Shown here one piece after another: positions 34,754 to 42,271 of a stretch of DNA of 64,000 nucleotides. Both the position numbers and the translations under genes were made by a program. Under the pieces are notes generated by a model. That model saw only the letters and a list, made by a program, of their open reading frames with translations, was not told the origin of the DNA and made no database searches. The first letter of the stretch is position 1. Each line of letters opens with the position of its first letter. This DNA comes from Armatimonadota bacterium. GTDB lineage: Bacteria > Armatimonadota > Fimbriimonadia > Fimbriimonadales > Fimbriimonadaceae. The stretch is taken from positions 315,375-379,374 of the forward strand of contig JAFDWS010000001.1 in assembly GCA_018268375.1 (NCBI GenBank), in the 5' to 3' direction.

Positions 34754-35245
34754 TTAGATCGGCTTCATGAAGCTGACCATCTCGTTCTTTCGGAGTTCTA
34801 TGACATAGCCGTGCGACTCCATCAAGCGGTGAAGGGGGTCGTTCGTTTCAGCGGTATAGGTTCGCGCACAACCCAAACCCAGGGACTTGAACCACTCCTC
34901 TCCCAAGTCGACAAAGCGGTCGGCGATGCGACGCCTCCGGCGCTCGGGGGCGACGTAGAACGTCGAGAACAAGCCGAACTCGGCACCGTCCTCATCCTTT
35001 TCAACGCGGAGGATGCAGTGGCCGGCTATCTCCGTCCCCAGTTCGGCCAGGATGACTCGCCCGGTGCATCGGCCAGGGTCTAAGTGGAACTTCACTCTGT
35101 CAACGAGCCAGTCCATGGAGTACATGGCCTCGCCCTCTTCTGCCCCGACGACCTCCATCAGGGTCGCGCGCATCCGCTCGGCGACGAGGATGATCTCCGC
35201 CTCGTTCGACGGATCGATATCGCGAATGCGCGCCACACTGCTCAA
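34754..35245 (-). CDS. GNAT-family N-acetyltransferase
   Basis: 163 residues. GNAT fold with the beta4 strand 'EFGLFSTFYVAPERRRRRIA' carrying the acetyl-CoA pyrophosphate loop (Arg-rich R-R-R-R-I-A), followed by 'ADRFVDLGEEWFKSLGLG' and 'TNDPLHRLMESHGYV'. The assigned start is a TTG; a GTG three codons in (35236) is equally possible. Acceptor substrate unknown. Divergent from the MoeZ-like gene. Confidence 0.85.
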   Translation of the reverse strand: MSSVARIRDIDPSNEAEIILVAERMRATLMEVVGAEEGEAMYSMDWLVDRVKFHLDPGRCTGRVILAELGTEIAGHCILRVEKDEDGAEFGLFSTFYVAPERRRRRIADRFVDLGEEWFKSLGLGCARTYTAETNDPLHRLMESHGYVIELRKNEMVSFMKPI

Positions 35246-35288
35246 CTTGGCACTTCGAGGTCAGTATGGCCGCCCGCTGCCCGGAGGG

Positions 35289-36449
35289 ATGAAGCACAAT
35301 TGGACGGTGGACGCGCTCAGCCGCGAAGAGACACTGCGTTACAGCCGGCACCTCATCATGCCGGAAGTGGGGCTGAAGGGCCAGCTCAAGCTGCGCGACG
35401 CGAAAGTCCTCCTCATCGGAGCGGGCGGTCTTGGTTCTCCTGCCGCCCTCTATCTGGCGGCAGCCGGCATCGGCACGATCGGCATTGTCGACTATGACGT
35501 CGTCGACTTCTCGAACCTTCAGCGCCAAGTCATTCACGGGATGAGCGATGTCGGTCACAGCAAACTGAACTCTGCTGAAACCTCAATCCTAGAGGTCAAC
35601 CCCGGCACAAGGGTGGTCAAGCACGAGACGCTCCTCTCGAGCGAGAACGCGCTCGAGGTGCTCAAGGGTTACGACGTGGTCGTCGATGGAACCGACAACT
35701 TCCCTACCCGCTACCTCGTGAATGATGCGTGCGTCCTTCTTGGCGTCCCCTATGTCTATGGTTCGATCTTTCGGTTCGAGGGCCAGGCGACAGTCTTCGG
35801 GGCCAAGGATGGGCCCTGCTACCGGTGCCTTTATCCGGAGCCTCCGCCACCGGGCATGGTTCCCAGTTGCGCCGAGGGCGGCGTGCTCGGCGTGCTCCCT
35901 GGCGTCATTGGGTTGATCCAATCGACGGAGGCGGTCAAGCTTCTGCTCTCCATAGGCGAGCCGCTCATCGGACGCCTCTTGCTGTACGACGCCCTGGCCA
36001 TGCGATTTCAGGAGGTGGCGATCAAGCGCGATCCGACCTGCCCTCTTTGCGGCGACGCGCCCACGATCACTGGCCTCGTTGACTACTACCAGTTCTGCGG
36101 TGTTCCCGGACATGGAGTCAGTCATCTTCCGTTCGAGGACGAAATCGAGCCCATCGAGTTGAGGCGAGAGCTTGGGGACCAATGCGTCGTCTTAGTTGAT
36201 GTCCGCGAGCCTCACGAGTACGAGATCAACCACATTGAGGGTTCGCTCTTAGTGCCCCTCCGCGAGCTTCCGGCGCGGATCGGAGAGCTCGACGCCGAAG
36301 CGGAAACGGTCGTGTACTGCCTGGTCGGTGCGAGGAGCGCCGATGCTTGCGAGCTCCTCCGCTCAGCAGGCTTCAAGCGAGTGCGAAACCTTAAGGGCGG
36401 AATTCGAGCTTGGATTAGTCAAGTTGAACCTGACATGGTGAATTATTGA
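35289..36449 (+). CDS. moeZ: MoeB/ThiF-type E1-like adenylyltransferase fused to rhodanese (MoeZ-like)
   Basis: 386 residues from the ATG at 35289; GGAGGG abuts the ATG, so the start is not firm. The E1-like domain (about 5-255) has the nucleotide loop 'LLIGAGGLGSPAALYLAA', the catalytic Cys in 'VPSCAEGGVLG', and zinc pairs 'CYRC' and 'CPLC'. The C-terminal rhodanese domain (about 280-386) has the active loop 'VYCLVGARSADA'. Activates the Gly-Gly terminus of a ubiquitin-like sulfur carrier and loads sulfur on it. A candidate carrier, coded by 37374-37670, lies 0.9 kb downstream on the other strand. Confidence 0.9.
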   Translation: MKHNWTVDALSREETLRYSRHLIMPEVGLKGQLKLRDAKVLLIGAGGLGSPAALYLAAAGIGTIGIVDYDVVDFSNLQRQVIHGMSDVGHSKLNSAETSILEVNPGTRVVKHETLLSSENALEVLKGYDVVVDGTDNFPTRYLVNDACVLLGVPYVYGSIFRFEGQATVFGAKDGPCYRCLYPEPPPPGMVPSCAEGGVLGVLPGVIGLIQSTEAVKLLLSIGEPLIGRLLLYDALAMRFQEVAIKRDPTCPLCGDAPTITGLVDYYQFCGVPGHGVSHLPFEDEIEPIELRRELGDQCVVLVDVREPHEYEINHIEGSLLVPLRELPARIGELDAEAETVVYCLVGARSADACELLRSAGFKRVRNLKGGIRAWISQVEPDMVNY

Positions 36450-36506
36450 GGTCAGGGTGGAACGCGAGGGGCAGCCACCGTATTCAAGGATAAGACCGGA
36501 GCGAAC

Positions 36507-37370
36507 ATGAGCACACTCGACGCAGCGAACAGCAAATTCCGAGAGCAGGTCCAAGCCGACTGGGCGACGGACGAGACTGCCGCCGTCTGGCAGAAGCACT
36601 TCCCCAAGATGAGGAAGCAAATGGCCAACGTGACTAGCGCGCTTTTGAAGGTGGCCGACCCCCAGCCGGGCATGCGTGCGCTCGACATCGCCGCCGGAAC
36701 GGGCGACCCTTCGTTGTCCATCGCCAAAGCCGTTGCACCCGGAGGCAGCGTCGTCGCGGTGGACCTGAACCCGCACATGCTTTCAGCATTGCGCCACAAC
36801 GCCATGGATGAGGGCTTGGCCAACATCAGGACGGAGGTAGCCGACGGTCACGATCTTCCCTTCGAGGATCACACATTCGACCTCGTGACCAGTCGCTGGG
36901 GGATCATGTTCATGGAGGACGCCCAGCGGGCCATTCGAGGCATGAAACGTGTCCTTAAGCCAGGCGGGAGGATCGCACTCGCCGTTTGGGGTGCGCCGGT
37001 GCCAGGCACTTACTTCGGGGCCGCTGTCGTGCCGTTTATGGCCCGCATTGCCGAAAAGCCGGATCCAGATGGGCCAAGCCCGATGCGGTTCGCCGAGCCC
37101 GGAAAGCTGGCGCGCCACTTCGAGGCGGTGGGTTTCAACTCCATCCAGGAGGTCAGTGAGTCAGTGCCAGGCCCCTATGAGGGCGAACCTGAAGAGATGC
37201 TTTCCGACTTGCTTGAGATCGCCACACCGTTCCGCAAGTCCGTGGAATCCCTGTCAAACGAGGATCGAGAAGCAGCGGTTGGCGAAGCTATCGCGAACCT
37301 TAAGGCACTGAGTTCCGGCGGCGAGATCCACCTCAAGGTTCCCGTCATTATTGTTTCGGCGACCGCTTGA
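36507..37370 (+). CDS. Class I SAM-dependent methyltransferase (UbiE-like)
   Basis: 287 residues. Motif I 'ALDIAAGTGDPSLSIA', motif II acidic residue in 'VVAVDLNPHML', and motif III-IV 'FDLVTSRWGIMFMEDAQRA' with 'RVLKPGGRIALAVWG'. The N-terminal 60 residues are helical. The pattern fits small-molecule methyltransferases related to UbiE/COQ5; the substrate is not predictable. 57 bp downstream of the moeZ-like gene on the same strand, with GGAGCG upstream of the ATG. Ends 3 bp from the sulfur-carrier gene, convergently. Confidence 0.87.
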   Translation: MSTLDAANSKFREQVQADWATDETAAVWQKHFPKMRKQMANVTSALLKVADPQPGMRALDIAAGTGDPSLSIAKAVAPGGSVVAVDLNPHMLSALRHNAMDEGLANIRTEVADGHDLPFEDHTFDLVTSRWGIMFMEDAQRAIRGMKRVLKPGGRIALAVWGAPVPGTYFGAAVVPFMARIAEKPDPDGPSPMRFAEPGKLARHFEAVGFNSIQEVSESVPGPYEGEPEEMLSDLLEIATPFRKSVESLSNEDREAAVGEAIANLKALSSGGEIHLKVPVIIVSATA

Positions 37371-37373
37371 GGA

Positions 37374-37670
37374 CTAGCCACCGGCGATCGCGCCGATGAC
37401 CATGAAAGGCTGCTCCCCACGGGCGATGACTTCGGGGAGCGCCGTCTCATAGGGATCGAGAGAAATGTCCTCCCCGCATGCGAAGAAGCGGAGGAAGGGC
37501 CGCCGCTTGAGCCTCCCGTGGTCGCGGACAGTGCCTTTGAGCACGGGGTACTTGGACTCAAGGGCGTCGAGAACTGAGCCGATCGTCACTGGTGCCTGAA
37601 CCTCAAGCACGACCTCCTGTCCGACGTTGGCGAGGTTCCGAAGGTGGTAGGGCAGGACGACTCTGATCAT
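37374..37670 (-). CDS. MoaD/ThiS-type ubiquitin-like sulfur carrier
   Basis: 98 residues from the ATG at 37670, in an ATGA overlap with the ankyrin gene stop. Beta-grasp pattern: opening strand 'MIRVVLPYHLRNLANVG', helix 'TIGSVLDALESKYPVLKG', late strand 'PFMVIGAI', and the C-terminus AGG, i.e. the exposed Gly-Gly an E1-like enzyme adenylates and thiocarboxylates. About 15 residues longer than MoaD. Last gene of the BNR-ankyrin-Ubl operon. It could serve molybdopterin, thiamin or cysteine synthesis, or protein tagging; no other gene of those pathways is nearby. Confidence 0.85.
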   Translation of the reverse strand: MIRVVLPYHLRNLANVGQEVVLEVQAPVTIGSVLDALESKYPVLKGTVRDHGRLKRRPFLRFFACGEDISLDPYETALPEVIARGEQPFMVIGAIAGG

Positions 37671-38560
37671 CCGCCGTGCTCCTTCAGATACTCGGCGATC
37701 GCGCGATACTTCGCAATGTTTCCTGCTTCGCGGTTCTCCGAAACGTAATACTCCGCCCATCCTCGCGGTGTGCCTTGCCAAGCGGTGTCCGTCGCTCGGA
37801 GATCGGCCCCGGCATCGACCAGAGCGCGGACCGTGTCCAGGGAGCCCGAGCAGACCGCGTGGTGTAGCGGCGTCCCGTGAGGATAGAGATTCTTGCTTGT
37901 CTGGTCGGCCTTTGCGCCGAGATCGAGAGCCTTCGCGACCCCGGCCGCGTTTCCGTTAAGCGCCGAAAGGACGAGTGCGAACTGGAGCCCTTCAGGGGTT
38001 TCCTTGGCGGCGAAGAGCTCGACATCGTCCGTCCTGTCCAGGCAAAGCGCGCTGGCGAGGGAGAGAGGCGCGCCCCTCTCGATCAAGTGCCGGGCAGCGT
38101 CTACGTTGCCGTTGACGAGCGCGTTCTCGGGATTGCCAAGGGGATTCCCGCCCGCATTGAGCAAGACGTCGAGGAGGCCAATTTGCGTCCCTTGCTTACG
38201 GGCCACCCACGACCAGGAGACCAACCTCAGCGCGTGGTCGAGTTGCTCTTGGAGCGTCGATGATCCCTGTGCGGCGGTTATGATCGCAGAAGCCACTTCG
38301 CTGACGTTCTCCGCCATGGTGTCGCAGCGGACCGGATCCTCGGCCACAAACCAGAGCAGGTAGGGCCTCTCGAAGAACCCTCCTGGCTCGATGGCACGGC
38401 CAACCTTCTCGGTCAACCACTCGCCCGGCTCCTCCAAGCGGACTGTCGCGAGGTTGGGGTGTTCGGAGAGCATGGCTTGGAGCGACCTGACGTCGCCCTG
38501 GTCCATTAAAGCGACCGCCTCGCGGAACAGACTGTCCAGCTGTTGCGAAGACTCCACCAT
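37667..38560 (-). CDS. Ankyrin-repeat protein
   Basis: 297 residues from the ATG at 38560 (TGATG overlap with the BNR gene); a GTG directly upstream is an alternative. No signal peptide. Ankyrin-like helices run through the whole protein, clearest at 'GNVDAARHLIERGAPLSLAS', 'GNAAGVAKALDLGAKADQTS' and 'GTPLHHAVCSGSLDTVRALV'. A cytoplasmic interaction module. Translationally linked to both neighbours, so it is likely to act with the propeller protein or the ubiquitin-like protein. Confidence 0.85.
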   Translation of the reverse strand: MVESSQQLDSLFREAVALMDQGDVRSLQAMLSEHPNLATVRLEEPGEWLTEKVGRAIEPGGFFERPYLLWFVAEDPVRCDTMAENVSEVASAIITAAQGSSTLQEQLDHALRLVSWSWVARKQGTQIGLLDVLLNAGGNPLGNPENALVNGNVDAARHLIERGAPLSLASALCLDRTDDVELFAAKETPEGLQFALVLSALNGNAAGVAKALDLGAKADQTSKNLYPHGTPLHHAVCSGSLDTVRALVDAGADLRATDTAWQGTPRGWAEYYVSENREAGNIAKYRAIAEYLKEHGG

Positions 38561-39726
38561 CACTCGATGACTTGCGCTTCGACCGAGAGGACGGACGGGA
38601 AGTGCTCGTTAATGGCCGTCCAGTTGTCGCCGCCATCGGGAGAGCAGTACACCTGGCCGCCGGTCGTTCCAAAGTAGATTCCGCACTCGTCCATGGTGTC
38701 CACGGACATCGCCTCCCGAAGGACGTTGACGTAGCAGTTTGCTTGAGGCAGGCCCTTGGTCAGTGCTTCCCAATTGTCGCCGCCTGTCCTGCTTCGATAG
38801 ACGCGCAGTTTGCCGTCTGGCGGAAAGTGTTCCGAGTCGCTCTTGATGGGGACGACATAGATCGTTTCTGGTTCGTGAGCGTGAACGTCGATCGGGAAGC
38901 CGAAATCGCTCGGCAGTGCCCCGCTGACCTCGTGCCACAGGTCACCCGCGTTATCGCTCCTCATGACGTCCCAGTGCTTTTGCATGAACAAGCGGTCAGG
39001 GTTCGAGGGATGAAAGGCTATGCGGTGCACACAGTGGCCCACCTCGGCCTCTGGGTTTGGCATGAAGTTGGAGTTCAAACCCTTGTTGATCGGCTTCCAT
39101 GTCTGACCGCCATCGTCCGTGCGGAACGCGCCAGCCGCCGAAATGGCGACGAACATGCGGTCGTTGTTCTTAGGGTCGATCAGGATCGTGTGGAGGCACA
39201 TGCCGCCTGCACCGGGCTGCCAGTCCTTGCCAGTCGTGTGCTGCCGGAGGCCAGAGAGCTCGTGCCACGTGGTCCCCCCATCAGTTGACTTGAAGATCGC
39301 CGCATCCTCGACTCCAGCAAAGATCACGTTCGGGTCTGTGAGCGACGGCTCAAGGTGCCACACGCGCTTGAACTCCCACGGATGGTCGGTTCCGTCGTAC
39401 CACTTGTGAGTGCCCGCCACTCCGTCGTAAACGAACTTGTTGCTCTCGCCCTGGGGCCAGCCCACCTCGGAAACAAGGTCTTCGGGCTTGCTGCCGGGCG
39501 TTGCCCAGGTCTTGCCGCCGTCGTCCGAGCGCTGGATGATCTGCCCGAACCAACCGCTGGTCTGAGAGACGAAGATGCGGTTGGGGTCGACCGGCGAGCC
39601 CTTGGCGTGATAGATCTCCCAGCCACCGAAGAACGGGCCCTCGATATTCCAGTTCTTCCTTCCACCGTCCGATGTGCACACGAAGGCGCCTTTCTTCGTT
39701 CCGACGAGAACCCTGACCTTGCTCAT
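38560..39726 (-). CDS. BNR/Asp-box (sialidase/VPS10-like) beta-propeller protein
   Basis: 388 residues from the ATG at 39726. No signal peptide: starts '[20 protein letters not shown]'. At least six Asp-box repeats (S-x-D-x-G-x-T/N-W): 'SDDGGKTW', '[11 protein letters not shown]', '[11 protein letters not shown]', '[11 protein letters not shown]', '[11 protein letters not shown]', '[11 protein letters not shown]'. A six- or seven-bladed propeller, often annotated exo-alpha-sialidase, but the catalytic Arg triad and Tyr/Glu pair of true sialidases are not evident. TACCAT lies 6 nt before the ATG. First gene of the coupled BNR-ankyrin-Ubl operon. Confidence 0.87.
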   Translation of the reverse strand: MSKVRVLVGTKKGAFVCTSDGGRKNWNIEGPFFGGWEIYHAKGSPVDPNRIFVSQTSGWFGQIIQRSDDGGKTWATPGSKPEDLVSEVGWPQGESNKFVYDGVAGTHKWYDGTDHPWEFKRVWHLEPSLTDPNVIFAGVEDAAIFKSTDGGTTWHELSGLRQHTTGKDWQPGAGGMCLHTILIDPKNNDRMFVAISAAGAFRTDDGGQTWKPINKGLNSNFMPNPEAEVGHCVHRIAFHPSNPDRLFMQKHWDVMRSDNAGDLWHEVSGALPSDFGFPIDVHAHEPETIYVVPIKSDSEHFPPDGKLRVYRSRTGGDNWEALTKGLPQANCYVNVLREAMSVDTMDECGIYFGTTGGQVYCSPDGGDNWTAINEHFPSVLSVEAQVIE

Positions 39727-39732
39727 GTCCGG

Positions 39733-39738
39733 ATGGTA
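39733..39738 (-). promoter_or_regulatory. -10-like TACCAT six nt upstream of the BNR gene start
   Basis: On the minus strand TACCAT, six nt (CCGGAC), ATG. It lies within a TAGGTACC sequence. It supports the ATG at 39726 over a longer in-frame start. Confidence 0.45.
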
Positions 39739-39820
39739 CCTACACAGTTTGAACCTGTGGCGTTCCATTTTCTGTGAAACGAGGATCATGCGGTCCTTGC
39801 CACCGGATCATGTCGCTGTC

Positions 39821-40873
39821 ATGAAACCGACAACCACTCTCAGCAGAATCGCCGCACTTGCCTTGGTGACCATCGGCGCGCAGGGTGCCATGAGCGTCTG
39901 TCGCTGGTTGGACGACCCTGACCACAAAGACCTGAAGCCGCCTAAGAAGGACATGATGCTCGCCGCGAAGAAGGAGGACGACGAGATCATCAAGCAGGCG
40001 ATCGTCCAGTACGTCATCTTCGAGGCCCAGCAAGGCGCCCGGGTCGGAAGCGGCACTGTCGTCAAGGTGCAAATGATGCCGAACAACCAGGAGGCGTACA
40101 TTTGGGTCTTGACATGCGACCACGAAGTCAAGCCGAAGGGCGGCGACATCGCGAAGGTCAAGGTGTCTCTCTCCAAGTTCGCCCGAGCCAAGGAGCCTCG
40201 CATGTTGAAAGACCCGGTCATCACTCGGGGTCCAGAGAAAGCCGACCTCGCCATGCTCCGGTTCCATATCATGAACCTCGACAACTTGCCCACCGACCTC
40301 AAGGCGTTCCCAATTGCCTCTTGGAGCGGAGACAAGAGATCTGTCGTCGCGATCAGCGGCTACGGCCGCCCCGCGGCCGAAGTGGACGTCTCCGGCGATC
40401 GTGCCGAATACGTCGTGGCAAAGACGACCGGCGTCTTGAACACGGGCCCCAACAAGATCCTCCAGGAGGTCGAGTTCGACGGCTCGAAGCAGGTGCAGCA
40501 GCCCATCCCCTACAAGTTCGCCTCGTTGGAATCCAAGCTGGAATTCGGCCTGATGCCGATCAAGGGCAAGGAACTCGAAGGCAAATACTACAACGGCAGC
40601 GCCTTCTTCTTGAACGGCGATTCCGGTGGACCGACCCTTGAGAAGCAAGACGGCGTCTGGAAGCTGATCGGCGTGCACAGCGTCAGTGACGGAGATGGCA
40701 CGGTCGCGAAGGACGGCTACAGCCAGAACGATGTGCACATCTTGGCGAAAAACGGCGACAAATACCTCTACAAGAAGTGGCTCGACGACGCGATGGCGGA
40801 CGTCACTCTCGGCCCGCTCTTCGTGAGCCAGGAGACTTGGAACACGATGCTCTACGGGCCGAGTGCCCGCTGA
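39821..40873 (+). CDS. Exported trypsin-like serine protease
   Basis: 350 residues from the ATG at 39821 (ATG 39788 also in frame). Signal region 'MKPTTTLSRIAALALVTIGAQGA'. A chymotrypsin-fold triad can be placed: His101 in 'WVLTCDHEV' (position of the usual TAAHC), Asp142 in 'KADLAMLRF', and Ser268 in 'FLNGDSGGPTL'. The His context is unusual. No transmembrane segment or PDZ domain. Acts outside the cytoplasm, substrate unknown. A stem-loop with a short T-run follows. Confidence 0.8.
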   Translation: MKPTTTLSRIAALALVTIGAQGAMSVCRWLDDPDHKDLKPPKKDMMLAAKKEDDEIIKQAIVQYVIFEAQQGARVGSGTVVKVQMMPNNQEAYIWVLTCDHEVKPKGGDIAKVKVSLSKFARAKEPRMLKDPVITRGPEKADLAMLRFHIMNLDNLPTDLKAFPIASWSGDKRSVVAISGYGRPAAEVDVSGDRAEYVVAKTTGVLNTGPNKILQEVEFDGSKQVQQPIPYKFASLESKLEFGLMPIKGKELEGKYYNGSAFFLNGDSGGPTLEKQDGVWKLIGVHSVSDGDGTVAKDGYSQNDVHILAKNGDKYLYKKWLDDAMADVTLGPLFVSQETWNTMLYGPSAR

Positions 40874-40894
40874 GAGTCGGTACGACACCAACCC

Positions 40895-40945
40895 CCGGGC
40901 TCCGCACCCACCGTCGTTGATTGGGTGCCGGGGCCCTCATCCGTT
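40895..40945 (+). terminator. Probable terminator after the trypsin-like protease
   Basis: GCACCCA (40904-40910) pairs with TGGGTGC (40922-40928), extended with mismatches by flanking CGGGCTCC/CGGGGCCC, followed by TCATCCGTTTT. The stem is imperfect and the T-run short. Confidence 0.45.
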
Positions 40946-41024
40946 TTGGGTCACGAGCATCCCTTCTAATAATTCCGCCACCAAACCGGTAATTCTGTCG
41001 TACCATTGTCAGAGGGTTAAGAAA

Positions 41025-42041
41025 GTGTCCTGGCGACAGAAGGCGACCTTGGGACAGGAGTTCGTGGCGGACGTCCACGACTTGTTGAGGGTGGACGAGA
41101 CATATGTTCTCGACACGGGCGATGGATTTATCTATTGGGCAGGCGACCTTTCAACGAAGGTCACCACTGACATCGGTGTTTTCCGCCAGTCCACCAGCGT
41201 TTACCGCGTGACCGCAGAGACCGAGTTCATCAAGGGGCGCGGGCACATCGCCGACGTTGCGATGGCCCTGGAGACCGAGATGGACTCCTGCTCCTTCAGC
41301 GGGCCGGTGTACGACCAGGCAACAGACACCTTCCGATTGTTCTGCGGCGTCTATGCAACGAGCGAGCAGGCCCACTGGCTCCGACGAACGATGGCCGCAG
41401 CCGTGGCTCTTCAAATCGCTGAAGCTCACGAACTTGCCAAGCGCTTCTCAGTCAAGTTCAACACGACCCAAGCCACGAGTGGCCACCCCAACGCTGGCAT
41501 CAGGCCGATCCCGGACCCCGTGCTTCAGAACGCGGTCGGCTTCTTCCATCCCAGCGGCGACCAACCGTCGAGTTGGGAAGGCGTCCCTGCTTGGGAGCAG
41601 GCCGGGTGGATCATGGAGCGCGAGGCAAGGCGTTTCGAAAGCGATAGGCAGACCCACTTGACCGCTGTTTTCGATTGGGTCTGCGGCGGAGACGAAGGCA
41701 TGGTGCTCCAGATTAGAACCGACGACCCTCACCCCAAACTGGGAAACGGGCTCCATGTGACGCTCACCGTTCCCATGCGCCTGAACGCGGTCGCGATCGG
41801 CCACCTCGCGCTCGACCTGAACACGTACGAGAAAACGGAGTACAAGAGGTGCCACACCCTCGGCTCATGGTGCATGCACGACGGCAAGCTCGCTTTTCGC
41901 GAGTTCGTCCCGAACGCACTCTACGACCCTGAATACTTGGAAGAGCTGTGCGTGAACATGTCCACAAGGGCGATTTGGGCTAACGAGTGGTTCTATGAGA
42001 TGAAGTGCAAGGCGGAAGCTGAGCGCGCGGGCAGTGCCTGA
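41025..42041 (+). CDS. Protein of unknown function
   Basis: 338 residues from the GTG at 41025, chosen because AGAGGG lies 8 nt upstream and the sequence before it looks intergenic. No signal or membrane segment. Two similar-looking halves: 'GFIYWAGDLSTKVTTDIGVF...TFRLFCGVYATSEQAHWLRR' and 'GMVLQIRTDDPHPKLGNGLHV...GHLALDLNTYEKTEY', each ending in a helix. The layout recalls YbjN/type III chaperone-like duplicated folds, which I cannot confirm. Probably cytoplasmic. Confidence 0.65.
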   Translation: MSWRQKATLGQEFVADVHDLLRVDETYVLDTGDGFIYWAGDLSTKVTTDIGVFRQSTSVYRVTAETEFIKGRGHIADVAMALETEMDSCSFSGPVYDQATDTFRLFCGVYATSEQAHWLRRTMAAAVALQIAEAHELAKRFSVKFNTTQATSGHPNAGIRPIPDPVLQNAVGFFHPSGDQPSSWEGVPAWEQAGWIMEREARRFESDRQTHLTAVFDWVCGGDEGMVLQIRTDDPHPKLGNGLHVTLTVPMRLNAVAIGHLALDLNTYEKTEYKRCHTLGSWCMHDGKLAFREFVPNALYDPEYLEELCVNMSTRAIWANEWFYEMKCKAEAERAGSA

Positions 42042-42123
42042 TCAAGGCACTCGATGGCCCCGCGAAGTGTGATCCCGGGCGAGTCGAGCGACACTGTGAC
42101 TTTTTTCAGGGGTCAAGTGAACG

Positions 42124-42269
42124 ATCCCTCCGCTCCCCTCGCCGAAGGCTCGGTGCGGTCGGGATGACAACTGTTCCCCTGAATCCTTGCGGATTGTCAT
42201 CCCGAGCGAAGCCGAGGGATCTCCTTCCCCCTTACTTCCAACTGTCATCCCGAGCGAAGCCGAGGGACC
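42124..42269. repeat. Cluster of three interspersed repeat units (two direct, one inverted)
   Basis: Units beginning TGTCATCCCGAGCGAAGC and continuing CGAGGGA occur at 42195-42221 and 42243-42269. An inverted, longer relative runs from 42124 to 42169; on the minus strand it starts TGTCATCCCGA and ends GAGCGGAGGGATC, with an internal CCGAGCCTTCGGC palindrome. Such elements are scattered between genes of several bacterial phyla. The rest of the 42042-42271 gap shows nothing else. Confidence 0.85.
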
Positions 42270-42271
42270 GA

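Noticed and set aside
38560..39726. True exo-alpha-sialidase
   Set aside because: Asp-box repeats are present, but no signal peptide and no convincing catalytic Arg triad or Tyr/Glu pair can be placed.
42124..42269. Possible CRISPR array
   Set aside because: Only two direct units, spacers of unequal and short length, one inverted copy, and no cas gene in the window. It fits an interspersed palindromic repeat instead.
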